Shown: in pieces, positions 18,186 through 27,321 of the stretch
Numbering within the stretch: position 1 is the stretch's first letter
Layout of the letters: each line of letters starts with the position of its first letter
Position numbers and translations under genes: made by a program
Origin: Mesorhizobium australicum WSM2073
Lineage (GTDB): Bacteria; Pseudomonadota; Alphaproteobacteria; Rhizobiales; Rhizobiaceae
Direction of reading: 5' to 3'
DNA: 64,000 bases
NCBI RefSeq assembly: GCF_000230995.2
Contig: NC_019973.1
Location: forward strand, 2,370,001-2,434,000
Notes under the pieces: model-generated
Databases searched by the model: none
What the model was told of the DNA's origin: nothing
Seen by the model: only the letters and a program-made list of their open reading frames with translations

Positions 18186-20210
18186 ATGGCGACAAAGGAA
18201 AAGGAAGAGGTCGAGACCGAACGCGAAGGCGCCACCGATGGGCCTCTGCTCGACCTTTCCGATGATGCTGTCAAGAAGATGATCAAGGCCGCCAAGAAGC
18301 GCGGCTATGTCACCATGGACGAGCTGAATTCGGTGCTGCCTTCCGAGGAAGTGACCTCCGAGCAGATCGAGGACACGATGGCGATGCTGTCCGACATGGG
18401 CATCAACGTCGTCGAGGATGACGAACAGGGCGAAGAGGCCGAGGCCGGCGACACCGCCGCCGATGCCGAGGAAGACGCCAACGAGCTGGCCGAGCAGACC
18501 GGCACCGCGGTCGCCGCCACCACCACCAAGAAAGAGCCGACCGACCGCACCGACGATCCGGTGCGCATGTATTTGCGCGAGATGGGCTCGGTCGAGCTTC
18601 TGTCGCGCGAAGGCGAAATCGCCATCGCCAAGCGCATCGAGGCCGGGCGCGAGACGATGATTGCGGGCCTGTGCGAAAGCCCGCTGACCTTCCAGGCCAT
18701 CATCATCTGGCGCGACGAGCTCAACGAATCCAAGATCCTGCTGCGCGAGATCATCGACCTCGAAGCCACCTATGCCGGCCCCGAAGCCAAGCAGGCGCCG
18801 GTGGTCGAACGCGTCGAGGAAGCACCCAAGGTCGAGGAAAAGTCGCGTCGCGGACGCGATGACGAAGACGACATCACCAATGTCGGCGCCGACACGCGCG
18901 GCATCGGCGATGACGACGAGGAAGACGAAGACGAGGCGAGCCTGTCGCTGGCGGCGATGGAAGCGGAACTCCGCCCTCAGGTGATGGAGACGCTGGACGT
19001 CATCGCCGACACCTACAAGAAGCTCAGGAAGCTGCAGGACCAGCAGGTCGAGAACCGTCTAGCCGCCGCCGGCACGCTGTCGCCCAGCCAGGACCGCCGG
19101 CTGAAGGAGCTGAAGGACCAGCTGATCAAGGCGGTGAAGTCGCTGTCGCTCAACACGGCGCGCATCGAGGCGCTGGTCGAGCAGCTCTACGACATCAACA
19201 AGCGGCTGGTGCAGAACGAGGGCAAGCTGTTGCGCCTGGCCGAAAGCTATGGCGTGCGCCGCGAGGAATTCCTGAAGGAATATCAGGGCTCCGAACTCGA
19301 CCCCAACTGGACGCGCTCGATCGCCAACCTGACCTCGCGCGGCTGGAAGGAATTCACCAGGAACGAGAAGGACGCGATCAAGGATTTGCGCGCGGAGATC
19401 CAGAATCTGGCCACGGAAACGGCGATCTCGATCCTGGAATTCCGAAAGATCGTCAACCAGGTGCAGAAGGGCGAGCGCGAAGCCGCGATCGCCAAGAAGG
19501 AAATGGTCGAAGCCAATCTGCGCCTCGTCATCTCCATCGCCAAGAAATACACCAATCGTGGCTTGCAGTTCCTCGACCTGATCCAGGAAGGCAATATCGG
19601 CCTGATGAAGGCCGTCGACAAATTCGAGTACCGCCGCGGCTACAAGTTCTCGACCTACGCGACATGGTGGATCAGGCAGGCGATCACGCGTTCGATCGCC
19701 GACCAGGCGCGCACCATCCGCATTCCGGTGCACATGATCGAGACGATCAACAAGATCGTGCGCACCTCGCGCCAGATGTTGCACGAGATCGGCCGCGAGC
19801 CGACGCCGGAGGAACTGGCCGAGAAGCTCGCCATGCCGCTCGAAAAAGTGCGCAAGGTCTTGAAGATCGCCAAGGAGCCGATCTCGCTCGAAACGCCTGT
19901 GGGCGACGAGGAGGATTCGCATCTGGGCGATTTCATCGAGGACAAGATGGCGATCCTGCCGATCGACGCGGCGATCCAGGCCAATCTGCGCGAGACCACC
20001 ACGCGCGTTCTGGCTTCGCTCACCCCGCGCGAGGAGCGCGTGTTGCGCATGCGCTTCGGCATCGGCATGAACACCGACCACACGCTGGAAGAGGTCGGCC
20101 AGCAGTTCTCGGTCACCCGCGAGCGTATCCGCCAGATCGAAGCCAAGGCGCTGCGCAAGCTCAAGCACCCGAGCCGCTCGCGCAAGCTGCGCAGCTTCCT
20201 CGATAGCTGA
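18186..20210 (+). CDS. rpoD: RNA polymerase primary sigma factor RpoD
   Basis: A 674-residue housekeeping sigma-70. Region 1.1 at the N-terminus ([15 protein letters not shown] onward) is followed by an acidic Ala/Glu insert. Region 1.2 is [20 protein letters not shown], region 2 holds [20 protein letters not shown], region 3 is [18 protein letters not shown], and region 4.2 is [20 protein letters not shown]. The long non-conserved region between 1.2 and 2 is Asp/Glu rich ([10 protein letters not shown]), typical of alphaproteobacterial RpoD. A strong terminator follows the stop. Confidence 0.98.
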   Translation: MATKEKEEVETEREGATDGPLLDLSDDAVKKMIKAAKKRGYVTMDELNSVLPSEEVTSEQIEDTMAMLSDMGINVVEDDEQGEEAEAGDTAADAEEDANELAEQTGTAVAATTTKKEPTDRTDDPVRMYLREMGSVELLSREGEIAIAKRIEAGRETMIAGLCESPLTFQAIIIWRDELNESKILLREIIDLEATYAGPEAKQAPVVERVEEAPKVEEKSRRGRDDEDDITNVGADTRGIGDDDEEDEDEASLSLAAMEAELRPQVMETLDVIADTYKKLRKLQDQQVENRLAAAGTLSPSQDRRLKELKDQLIKAVKSLSLNTARIEALVEQLYDINKRLVQNEGKLLRLAESYGVRREEFLKEYQGSELDPNWTRSIANLTSRGWKEFTRNEKDAIKDLRAEIQNLATETAISILEFRKIVNQVQKGEREAAIAKKEMVEANLRLVISIAKKYTNRGLQFLDLIQEGNIGLMKAVDKFEYRRGYKFSTYATWWIRQAITRSIADQARTIRIPVHMIETINKIVRTSRQMLHEIGREPTPEELAEKLAMPLEKVRKVLKIAKEPISLETPVGDEEDSHLGDFIEDKMAILPIDAAIQANLRETTTRVLASLTPREERVLRMRFGIGMNTDHTLEEVGQQFSVTRERIRQIEAKALRKLKHPSRSRKLRSFLDS

Positions 20211-20233
20211 GTTCATTTTTGTCGCGAACAGTT

Positions 20234-20258
20234 AAGGGCGCCGATCGGCGCCCTTTTT
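20234..20258 (+). terminator. Rho-independent terminator of rpoD
   Basis: A 10-bp perfect stem AAGGGCGCCG / CGGCGCCCTT with a 2-base centre, followed by a T run, 24 bp after the rpoD stop. As the following gene is convergent, it may work in both directions. Confidence 0.88.
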
Positions 20259-20269
20259 CGTTTCGGGCG

Positions 20270-21328
20270 TCAAAGCAACGGCACGTTCAGCCGCGCGCCC
20301 TTGACGGTGATGCCGCCCCGGTTGCCGATCTCTATCGAGCCATAGCGCTGCCGGAAGCAGTCCGGCAGCGGACGGTCGCCGGGGACCGACAGCCACAGGC
20401 GCAGCATATGGCGCCGCTTGTCGGGATCCGGCCAATCGCGAAAGCCCATGCGGTCGTGAAGCAGCGAATGATTGTAGACGAACTGCATGTCGCCAGGCCG
20501 GAGCCGCATCGACAGGTTCAGCCTGACATCATTGGCAAGGCTGTCGAAAAGATCCAGCGCCTCGACATGGGCTGGAGTGAGGCGCATGGCATCGGCGAAG
20601 CGCTGCGCGCTGTCGATGTACTGACGCTGATAGATGCCGGTCAGCAGTCCGGCATGCCAGTTGAGCACCGGGATTTCGAAGTAGGGCTTTTCGCCTTCCG
20701 GGATCTCGCCACGCCGGTCGGTGGCAATCGGATCGAACAGCAGGCGGACCAGATCGGGCCGTCTCTTGCGCATCTCGTTGTAGATCGTCACCGTGCTCAC
20801 CAGCAGGGACTCGCCGCCCTGCATGGCATCGCGCAGGCAGAGCAGGCCGACGACATCGGCGGAATCGGTGTGAAATGTCTGGCGTTCCGACGTCTGGTAG
20901 ATGCGTGTCCTGGGGTCCTTGGCGTCCGCGCCGATGTCGCGGACATGGCCGAGTATATGGCCCTGGGCATTCTGGGACCGAGCGCTTCCCAGATGGGCGC
21001 CAACCCCGCGGAAGATCGTTGCCGTCATCTCGGCGGAATATCTCTCGACCGGGAGACCGCGCAGCACCTCGAAGCCAATTCCGGCAATCAGTTTTTCGCG
21101 AAGCGCGGCAAGGTGGCCGGCAAGCCGGGGAAAGGGGAAATGAGCCTTGGTCAGACTGCCGATATCGTGCGAGCCGGCGAGAAAGCCGGTTGCGGCAGCT
21201 TCCAACTCCGCGACGTCCTCCGGCTCCAGGTCGACCAGCCATTTTTCAGGATGCTTCGCCATGTCCTCGCCGACCCAGGCGGCGGGAATTTCGATCTGTT
21301 CCGGCGGCAGCTCTGATGTCTCGCGCAT
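20270..21328 (-). CDS. TauD/TfdA-family dioxygenase
   Basis: A 352-residue Fe(II)/2-oxoglutarate-dependent oxygenase. The iron-binding HxD is in RQTFHTDSADVVGLLCL, and the distal His and 2-oxoglutarate Arg region is FVYNHSLLHDRMGFRD..RRHMLRLWLS. Length and organisation fit the TauD superfamily members acting on amino-acid-like or gamma-butyrobetaine-like substrates rather than taurine. It is monocistronic, with AGGAGA before its ATG. Confidence 0.85.
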   Translation of the reverse strand: MRETSELPPEQIEIPAAWVGEDMAKHPEKWLVDLEPEDVAELEAAATGFLAGSHDIGSLTKAHFPFPRLAGHLAALREKLIAGIGFEVLRGLPVERYSAEMTATIFRGVGAHLGSARSQNAQGHILGHVRDIGADAKDPRTRIYQTSERQTFHTDSADVVGLLCLRDAMQGGESLLVSTVTIYNEMRKRRPDLVRLLFDPIATDRRGEIPEGEKPYFEIPVLNWHAGLLTGIYQRQYIDSAQRFADAMRLTPAHVEALDLFDSLANDVRLNLSMRLRPGDMQFVYNHSLLHDRMGFRDWPDPDKRRHMLRLWLSVPGDRPLPDCFRQRYGSIEIGNRGGITVKGARLNVPLL

Positions 21329-21676
21329 GAAGCTCTCCTGCGGCTGGGTTGGCCCGGATGGGGTATTGCCGGCCTGGGGGCCACGACGGAGATTGCCGCA
21401 ATCAGGCGGGTTTTTAAACCGGCTTTACCTGACCGCCGCCGGCTGATTTGCGGTTGATGCCTGCGAGCGCCTTTGTTGCGTCGGCTGGCGTGAGGTCGCA
21501 CTCACACGGCATTGGGTTCCCGCGCGGTAGCGCTTGCAGGATGTCGGCAGTGGGAGGATACTCCGGCGTCGGATGCATTTTCGGGCGACAACCCCGGAAG
21601 CCAGCCCCGGCCGAGGCCGTGTCGACAAGCCCATGGCCTGAGTGCCGTGCTCCGTGGCCCCGGAGAGAGGCCTACC
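21329..21676. other. Intergenic region without a gene
   Basis: The 348 bp between the divergent TauD-like and GYD genes show no coding potential I can support. A T/A-rich patch (GTTTTTAAACC, about 21410-21420) could be promoter DNA. Nothing else stands out. Confidence 0.4.
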
Positions 21677-21970
21677 ATGACGACCTACATCATGCTGATG
21701 AACTGGACCGAGCACGGCGCCAAGAACGTGCGCGACTCGCCCAAGCGCCTCGACGCCGCCAGGAAGCAACTGGGCGAGATGGGAGGATCGTTCAAGTCGT
21801 TCTACCTGACCATGGGCGAATTCGACATGGTGGCGGTGGTCGAGGCGCCCGACGATGCGGTGCTGGCGCGTTTCGCGCTGATGCTGGCCGCGGGCGGCAA
21901 TATCAGGTCGCAGACGATGAAGGCTTTCCCGGAGCTCGCTTACCGCGAGATCATCTCGTCGCTTGGATGA
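21677..21970 (+). CDS. GYD domain-containing protein
   Basis: A 97-residue GYD-family protein, related to the ferredoxin-like/dimeric alpha-beta barrel fold: MTTYIMLMNWTEHGAKNVRD, FYLTMGEFDMVAVVEAPDD and the closing RSQTMKAFP. No catalytic residue is defined for the family. Start at 21677 is preferred because the conserved N-terminus begins there, with GAGAGAGG upstream. Confidence 0.88.
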   Translation: MTTYIMLMNWTEHGAKNVRDSPKRLDAARKQLGEMGGSFKSFYLTMGEFDMVAVVEAPDDAVLARFALMLAAGGNIRSQTMKAFPELAYREIISSLG

Positions 21971-22252
21971 CGGTATCCGCCTTGCGCAAACAGGTCGGCA
22001 CGGTCAATCCCGCATCGGTCCATTGCGCAGCGATTGGCGGACGCCTGACAATCAAGAAGGACAAGGCCCGGCAACGGGTTTTGCCACCTGCCCAACGGGC
22101 GCCTCTGTGAAGAGTGGGCGCTGTTTCGCGACAACAGACGCGTCGGGCCGTCATGCATCGGAACTGAGGCGCGGACTTCCCTTGGGCGATCTCGCAAACC
22201 GTGCCTGGCGGTGTGGTCGATGACATGGCGTGCCACCATGATAGGGTGAGCC

Positions 22253-23311
22253 ATGACCCATTCCCATTCGCATCTTTGGCCTGGCGTACCGCTTGCCCTC
22301 GGCTCTGCCGTCTTGTTCGGCGCGACGCCGCCCCTGTCCAAGCTGCTGCTCGACAGCGTCAATCCGTTCATGCTTGCGGGCCTGCTATATCTCGGCGCGG
22401 GCCTTGGCCTTGCCCTCTATCGCCTGTTGCGCGACCGGCAAGCCAATGCCGGCGAGGCGCGACTGGCCGCCGAGGATATTCCATGGCTTGCACTGGCCAT
22501 CGGCATGGGCGGCATTGTTGGACCGGTCCTGCTGATGTTCGGCCTCATCCTCAACACGGCATCCAGTTCGGCATTGCTGCTCAACCTCGAAGGGCTGGCA
22601 ACGATGGCGATCGCCTGGCTCGTCTATCGCGAAAATGTCGACCGGCACCTGCTTTTCGGTGCCTTTGCCATTCTCACTGGCGCTGTTTTGCTTTCGTGGC
22701 AAGGTAATGGCGTCACTTTCAACCTTGGCGCGTTGCTGGTCGCGGGGGCGTGCCTGGCATGGGGACTGGACAACAATTTCACGCGCCGAATATCGGCCAC
22801 AGACCCGGTGGTGATCGCCATGCTGAAGGGGCTCGTGGCCGGTACCGTCAATGTCGGCCTGGCATTGATCGGCGGCGCCTCGCTTCCCGCCGCGCCGATT
22901 GTCGCCTCGGCGGCGGCTGTCGGTTTCTTCGGCATCGGCGTCAGCCTGGTGATGTTCATCCTTGCGTTGCGCCATCTCGGAACGGCGCGCACCGGAGCCT
23001 ATTATTCGCTGGCGCCGTTCATCGGTGCCTTGCTGGCCATCGTCATGCTCGGCGATGCCGTGACGCTGAAGCTGGCGATTGCAGGGTTGCTGATGGGCGT
23101 CGGGCTCTGGTTGCATCTGTCGGAACGCCACGATCACGAGCATGAGCACCAGGCGCTGGAGCATGAGCACAGCCATGTGCATGACGAGCACCACCAGCAT
23201 CATCATGACGGGCCGGTGACGGAGCCGCATTCGCACTTGCACCGGCATGCGCCGCTGCGCCACAAGCATCCGCATTATCCCGATCTGCACCACCGGCACG
23301 ATCACGGCTGA
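22253..23311 (+). CDS. DMT/EamA transporter with histidine-rich tail
   Basis: A 352-residue protein: ten predicted membrane helices with two EamA repeats (about 8-285), then a cytosolic or periplasmic C-terminal extension of about 65 residues packed with His (HDHEHEHQALEHEHSHVHDE and further HHQHHHD, HLHRHAPLRHKHPH). The N-terminus also reads MTHSHSHLW. Such tails bind Zn, Ni or Co in metal transporters and are not a normal part of EamA exporters. It forms a tight operon with the DCC protein (3-bp gap) and lies upstream of the His-rich PadR gene. Confidence 0.85.
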   Translation: MTHSHSHLWPGVPLALGSAVLFGATPPLSKLLLDSVNPFMLAGLLYLGAGLGLALYRLLRDRQANAGEARLAAEDIPWLALAIGMGGIVGPVLLMFGLILNTASSSALLLNLEGLATMAIAWLVYRENVDRHLLFGAFAILTGAVLLSWQGNGVTFNLGALLVAGACLAWGLDNNFTRRISATDPVVIAMLKGLVAGTVNVGLALIGGASLPAAPIVASAAAVGFFGIGVSLVMFILALRHLGTARTGAYYSLAPFIGALLAIVMLGDAVTLKLAIAGLLMGVGLWLHLSERHDHEHEHQALEHEHSHVHDEHHQHHHDGPVTEPHSHLHRHAPLRHKHPHYPDLHHRHDHG

Positions 23312-23314
23312 CAC

Positions 23315-23695
23315 ATGTCCAGGCCCGTGCTGACCGTCTGGTACAACACGCGCTGCCCCGTCTGCGATGCCGGCATCGGTCGGCAGAAGCGGCGGCTGGT
23401 CGAGGCGGTCAAGGCCGGTCGGATCGAATTCCGCGACATCAACCTGGAGCCAGATGCGCTGTCGTCGCGTGGCATCGCGCTGGAGGACATCCGCCGCCGG
23501 TTGCATGCGACCGACGCCCAGGGCAGGCTGCTGGTCGGTGCAGACGTGGCGATCGCGGTCTGGCTGACAACGCCTGGCGAGGGATGGCTGGCGCGCCTGT
23601 TCGGCAATCGGCTCATGCTGCCGCCGACCCGCATTGCCTACGATCGCTTCGCCGATCTGCTGTACGGCTGGAATCGGCGCAAGGGCCGCTGGTAG
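23315..23695 (+). CDS. DCC-family thiol-disulfide oxidoreductase-like protein (DUF393)
   Basis: A 126-residue DUF393 protein with a thioredoxin-like start: WYNTRCPVCDAGIGRQK, holding the CxxC, then IEFRDINLEPDAL and the family's C-terminal LPPTRIAYDRFADLLYGWN. The family is predicted to act in thiol redox. It begins 3 bp after the His-rich transporter and is presumably co-translated with it. Confidence 0.85.
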   Translation: MSRPVLTVWYNTRCPVCDAGIGRQKRRLVEAVKAGRIEFRDINLEPDALSSRGIALEDIRRRLHATDAQGRLLVGADVAIAVWLTTPGEGWLARLFGNRLMLPPTRIAYDRFADLLYGWNRRKGRW

Positions 23696-23757
23696 CCCAT
23701 TCACACACCATCCATTCCTGCCGCGCCTGACGCCTCGACGCCACCCCTTGGTTCAGA

Positions 23758-23820
23758 TACATCGTAAGATATATCTTGACTCACCGACAGGGTGTTCCTA
23801 ATTAAGATATATCGTGAGAT
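23758..23820. promoter_or_regulatory. Duplicated PadR operator
   Basis: Two copies of AAGATATATC (23766-23775 and 23804-23813, 38 bp apart). The first is part of the perfect palindrome AAGATATATCTT (23766-23777). The flanking half-sites ATCGTAAGAT (23761) and ATCGTGAGAT (23811) repeat as well. AT-rich ATATAT-type palindromes upstream of a PadR gene fit autoregulation. The second copy ends 19 bp before the start codon. Confidence 0.65.
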
Positions 23821-23839
23821 AGAACTCGAGGAGCAATCA

Positions 23840-24538
23840 ATGCACAAGCACAATTTTGGGCACAATCATTCCGACCGTCATCATTTCGGCGAGCGCATGT
23901 TCATGCACATGGCCGGCAAGTTCGGTGGTAGGGGGGGCGGCGGCTTCGGTCCGTTCGGGGGCAGGGGCGGCGGCGGCCGCGGTGGACCTGGCGACTTCTT
24001 TCGCGCCGGGCGCATGCTGGCCGACGGCGACCTCAAGCTGATCACGCTGTCGCTGCTGGCCGAGGCGCCGCGTCACGGCTACGACATCATCAAGGCGCTG
24101 GAAGAGCGCACCAGCGGCATCTACACCCCGAGCCCGGGCGTGGTCTACCCGACGCTGACCTTCCTGGAAGAGGCTGGCTATGCCGTGTCGTCGAGCGAAG
24201 GCAACAAGAAGGTGTTCTCGATCACCGAGGCCGGGCAGGCGCATCTGGCCGACAATCGCGAGATGATCGACGGCGTGCTCGATCATCTCGAGCGGTTCGG
24301 CCGCAAGATGGCCAAGGCGCGCGACTGGTTCGGCTGGAACGACGACGGCGAGGATCGTCGCGGCGGCCGGGGTGGACGTGGCGAGCGCTCCGAAACGCGC
24401 GACGAATTCCGCGCCATCCGCCACCGGCTGCGCGCGGCACTCGGCGAGATCGTCGATGCCCCGGCAGAAAAGCAGGCCGAGGCGATCGCCATTCTGGAAG
24501 CCGCCGCCGAAGCGCTGGAAGCGCTGACACATCGCTGA
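23840..24538 (+). CDS. PadR-family regulator, YqjI-like, with His/Gly-rich N-terminus
   Basis: A 232-residue regulator. An N-terminal metal-ligand-rich region (MHKHNFGHNHSDRHHFGERM) and a Gly-rich linker lead into a PadR winged helix (DLKLITLSLLAEAPRHGYDI, TPSPGVVYPTLTFLEE) and a helical dimerisation end. The layout matches E. coli YqjI, a nickel-responsive PadR repressor whose His-rich N-terminus senses metal. Start at 23840 has CGAGGAGC upstream. The metal is not shown by the sequence. Confidence 0.88.
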   Translation: MHKHNFGHNHSDRHHFGERMFMHMAGKFGGRGGGGFGPFGGRGGGGRGGPGDFFRAGRMLADGDLKLITLSLLAEAPRHGYDIIKALEERTSGIYTPSPGVVYPTLTFLEEAGYAVSSSEGNKKVFSITEAGQAHLADNREMIDGVLDHLERFGRKMAKARDWFGWNDDGEDRRGGRGGRGERSETRDEFRAIRHRLRAALGEIVDAPAEKQAEAIAILEAAAEALEALTHR

Positions 24539-24579
24539 ACCCACGATGCGGCGCGTCTCCTTAAGCGCGAAAGCTCAAC

Positions 24580-24609
24580 AGAAAAGCCCGGGGAGATCTG
24601 GGCTTTTCT
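24580..24609 (+). terminator. Rho-independent terminator after PadR gene
   Basis: A perfect 10-bp stem AGAAAAGCCC / GGGCTTTTCT with a 10-base loop, 41 bp after the PadR stop; the T-rich 3' arm fits a terminator. Confidence 0.75.
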
Positions 24610-24627
24610 CGTCAGGGCAGGTCGGCA

Positions 24628-24764
24628 TCATTCCTTGCCGACATGTTCACTGATCAGCTTCTCGTGCGCGCCTTCTCGATCTTGGCGGTCCCGGCGGAGA
24701 TGCGCTCGTCGGTGCGGTACTTGACCAGGTTCACGAGGCTGCCGGTGAGCAGCAGGATGCCCAT
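24628..24764 (-). pseudogene. Small membrane-protein ORF, possibly frameshifted
   Basis: From ATG at 24764 the frame reads MGILLLTGSLVNLVKYRTDE then RISAGTAKIEKA and ends at 24654. The other frame continues more naturally as HEKLISEHVGKE to a stop at 24628. A frame change in the GCGCGC run near 24667-24672 would give one protein of about 45 residues with a single membrane helix. No clear ribosome site is visible. It is divergent from the TetR gene, with two TetR-type operators between them, so it may be that repressor's target. Confidence 0.35.
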
Positions 24765-24787
24765 GGCCCAGTAGCCGATAGCAGGAA

Positions 24788-24821
24788 TGAACCTCGTTCA
24801 AGACCTTTTGAACACTGTTCA
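24788..24821. promoter_or_regulatory. Tandem TetR operators TGAAC-N3-GTTCA
   Basis: Two perfect palindromes, TGAACCTCGTTCA (24788-24800) and TGAACACTGTTCA (24809-24821), are spaced 21 bp, two helical turns. They lie between a TetR gene and the divergent small ORF, as expected for a TetR dimer pair controlling both promoters. Confidence 0.7.
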
Positions 24822-24905
24822 CGATACCCTGGATGTGGTAAACGAAGCGGCGTCGGGTCGAAAACAGCAGGTCATTTGCAAGGCGCGCTCATTCAGAAGG
24901 AAAGC

Positions 24906-25547
24906 ATGGCACTCGACAAGGAAGAGACGGGCGAGCGGGTGCTGGCCATTGCCGAAGCGCTGCTCAACGAAGGCGGCATGGACAATCTGAAGGCCAGGAC
25001 CATTGCCGAACAGGCGGGCATCTCGGTCGGCTCGGTCTACAACCTGTTTTCCGATCTGGACGGGGTGCACCGCGCCGTCAACATGCGCCTGCTCGACCGG
25101 CTGGGGGGCGCGGGCGCCGCGGCGATGGCCGAGCTTGCCAGGCGTGGCATCACCGACGTGCGCCAGCGGCTTTTGGCACTGGCCGGCGCCTATGTTCGCT
25201 TCGTCGAGGCGCATCCCGGCAGCTGGCCGGCGCTGCTTGCCTTCAACAGGCGGCGTCCGGCGCTGACCGAGCCCGATGTCTACGAGGCGCGGCTCGACCA
25301 GCTGTTCGAGATCATCGCCAGCGTGCTTGCCGATGGCGGCTTCGATCTCGACGAGGACACGCGCCGGATCGCCGCGCGAACCCTCTGGTCAAGCGTACAT
25401 GGCATCGTCACCAGCGGCTATGCGGCCAGGTCCGACCGCCGCCAGACCGATGAGATCGGCCAGCAGATCGAGCTCCTGGTCTCCGTCTTCATCAGGGGAC
25501 TGGAACGCGGCGGCACATTCGCGCATGCTGGAGGGACAACGTCGTGA
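24906..25547 (+). CDS. TetR-family transcriptional regulator
   Basis: A 213-residue TetR/AcrR-type regulator. The N-terminal HTH is ARTIAEQAGISVGSVYNLFS, preceded by VLAIAEALLNEGG; the C-terminal helical domain would bind a ligand. Start at 24906 is chosen because AAGGAAA lies upstream. It is likely autoregulated through the tandem palindromes at 24788-24821. HlyU follows by 44 bp on the same strand. Confidence 0.9.
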   Translation: MALDKEETGERVLAIAEALLNEGGMDNLKARTIAEQAGISVGSVYNLFSDLDGVHRAVNMRLLDRLGGAGAAAMAELARRGITDVRQRLLALAGAYVRFVEAHPGSWPALLAFNRRRPALTEPDVYEARLDQLFEIIASVLADGGFDLDEDTRRIAARTLWSSVHGIVTSGYAARSDRRQTDEIGQQIELLVSVFIRGLERGGTFAHAGGTTS

Positions 25548-25591
25548 ATCGCACGCGAACCGCGATCGCCGGCGACAGGGAGATTTGAGCG

Positions 25592-25888
25592 ATGTCTTTT
25601 TTGAAGCGTCTTTTCGGCGGCGGCGGTGGCGGCGAAGCGGCCGAGCCTGGAAATGCCGCGCCCGCCAAGCAGGTCGAGCACAAGGGCTTCACGATCAGCG
25701 CCACGCCCTACAAGGCTGATGGCCAGTACCAGACCTGCGGCGTCGTCTCCAAGGAAGTCGACGGCGTGGTGAAGGAGCACAAATTCATCCGCGCCGACCG
25801 TTTCGCCGGGCTGGACGACGCCGTCGACATCTCGATCAAGAAAGGCATCCAGCTCGTCGACGAACAGGGCGAGCGGATTTTCGGCTAG
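25592..25888 (+). CDS. HlyU-family protein
   Basis: A 98-residue protein of the HlyU family (MSFLKRLFGGGGGG start, then HKGFTISATPYKADGQYQTC and HKFIRADRFAGLDDAVDISI). Vibrio HlyU regulates haemolysin genes, but rhizobial members are annotated only by similarity and lack an obvious HTH. GGGAGA lies before the start. Function unknown. Confidence 0.85.
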   Translation: MSFLKRLFGGGGGGEAAEPGNAAPAKQVEHKGFTISATPYKADGQYQTCGVVSKEVDGVVKEHKFIRADRFAGLDDAVDISIKKGIQLVDEQGERIFG

Positions 25889-26001
25889 GGCATGCCGTTC
25901 CCGAAGCGAGCCTGGGGTGCGCGTAAGAGGACCGAAACCCTCGAGCACCGCGGTCGAAGCGCTCGAGGTCCTACGTCAGCCGGTTTGCATCCAGACGGGT
26001 A

Positions 26002-27036
26002 TTATCCACGCTTGTGGATGACGCCGTAAAGCACGTTGCGGTTCTCGCCGAAGTAGACCTGCGCGTCGACTGCGTTGCGGTCGACGCTGGCGTTGATGAT
26101 GTTCCACATGTCGACCTCCGACCGCAGCAGCAGCACCCAGTCCATGAACGTTTCCCGGTAGCCGGCGTCAGGAGTGCCCTCGGCGTAGTTGGCGAACAGG
26201 AAGGTCCCGTTCGGCTTCAGCATCTGCAGGCAGGTCTTGGTGAGTTTCACGGCGACGTTGTGCTGGAGGTAGTCGTAAAGGCCGGAGGCATAGATGAGGT
26301 CGAACTTGCCGAGCTTGTGGCCTCTGGTGAGCACAGTGCGCACCGAGCCGTCGATGGCCTCGACCGCGGTGCCCTGGAAGTCGCGCGCGATCAGTCCGAC
26401 GCTCTGGGGATCCTGGTCGAGCGCGACCCAGCGCTTGAGGCCGCCCTCGGCCAATGCGGCCGAACGGTTCGCCTCGCGCAGATGGCCGGCAGCGATCGCC
26501 AGGACTTCCGTTTCGGGCCCGTTCCTGGCCGCGGTTTCATCGACATAGCGGGTCAGCAGATCGCGGCGCTCGCGTGCGGCGACGCATGACGGAACGTTCT
26601 GGGTGTGGCTGTAAAGCGCCTTGCCGACCTCCGAGGCGCTTGCGACGCTCTCGGCAACATGCGGGTCGCAATAGATGTAGTCGAGCAACTGCGCGTCGCC
26701 GGAATAACCCCTGGGCTTGGTGAAGGACCAATGCGTCAGCGGATCCTCCAGAAAGTACTTCTGGATCGGGTGGTTCTGCGCCACTGGTATCAAGGCCTGC
26801 CAAACGTCGGGATGGACCTTGGCGCGCAGCGCGTTGAGAAGCGACAGCAGGCGGCGGACGATCTCGGCGGGAAATTTTTGCTGCTCGACCTGTTGCTGTG
26901 TGGCGTGGAGGATGAGCGCCAGCTCCGCGCGAGCGGTTTCGAACGCTTCGCCATGATGCTCGGGCTTTCCTCGACGGAGACCACCGGCGATTGCTTCAGC
27001 AGTAATCAGACTCTGGCCGTCAAAGACAGTTTGCAC
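26002..27036 (-). CDS. Class I SAM-dependent methyltransferase, PhcB-like
   Basis: A 344-residue protein. An N-terminal helical part leads to the family signature KPRGYSGDAQLLDYIYCDP and VAARERRDLL; the Rossmann SAM site is EVLAIAAGHLREANRS with the acidic strand end VALDQDPQSVG. Relatives are often annotated as 3-hydroxypalmitate methyl ester (PhcB-like) synthases, but that role is proven for few. It is divergent from a GGDEF-EAL gene across 285 bp, suggesting shared control of a lifestyle switch. Confidence 0.7.
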   Translation of the reverse strand: MQTVFDGQSLITAEAIAGGLRRGKPEHHGEAFETARAELALILHATQQQVEQQKFPAEIVRRLLSLLNALRAKVHPDVWQALIPVAQNHPIQKYFLEDPLTHWSFTKPRGYSGDAQLLDYIYCDPHVAESVASASEVGKALYSHTQNVPSCVAARERRDLLTRYVDETAARNGPETEVLAIAAGHLREANRSAALAEGGLKRWVALDQDPQSVGLIARDFQGTAVEAIDGSVRTVLTRGHKLGKFDLIYASGLYDYLQHNVAVKLTKTCLQMLKPNGTFLFANYAEGTPDAGYRETFMDWVLLLRSEVDMWNIINASVDRNAVDAQVYFGENRNVLYGVIHKRG

Positions 27037-27321
27037 ACCAAGGCTCCATAGTTAACAGTCAGTTAACTTATTGCGTAGAATACTCGATTTGCCAACGGCG
27101 GCTCCGTTGCATTCTATCGATATGATTAATTTCCCGCTAACCATATCAATTCTTTGGGGTTTTTGAGGGCGGGATTCCGGGTTCGAGTTAACGGAAACTT
27201 GTCCTGCGTCATTGCATTTGATCGCGCGGCAAGTCGTGTCGCGCCAAGGAGTCGGTCTGCGTTGGGGGCAGAAGCTGGAAAAGAGTTCGGAACGCGAAAT
27301 GTCCTTCAGTCGGGATTTGTC

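Noticed and set aside
19059..20216. 385-codon frame antisense to rpoD
   Set aside because: A shadow of a clear sigma factor with no start signal of its own.
25939..25968. CCTCGAGC / GCTCGAGG stem between HlyU and methyltransferase genes
   Set aside because: A perfect 8-bp inverted repeat between convergent genes, but without T runs; possible terminator, not strong enough to list.
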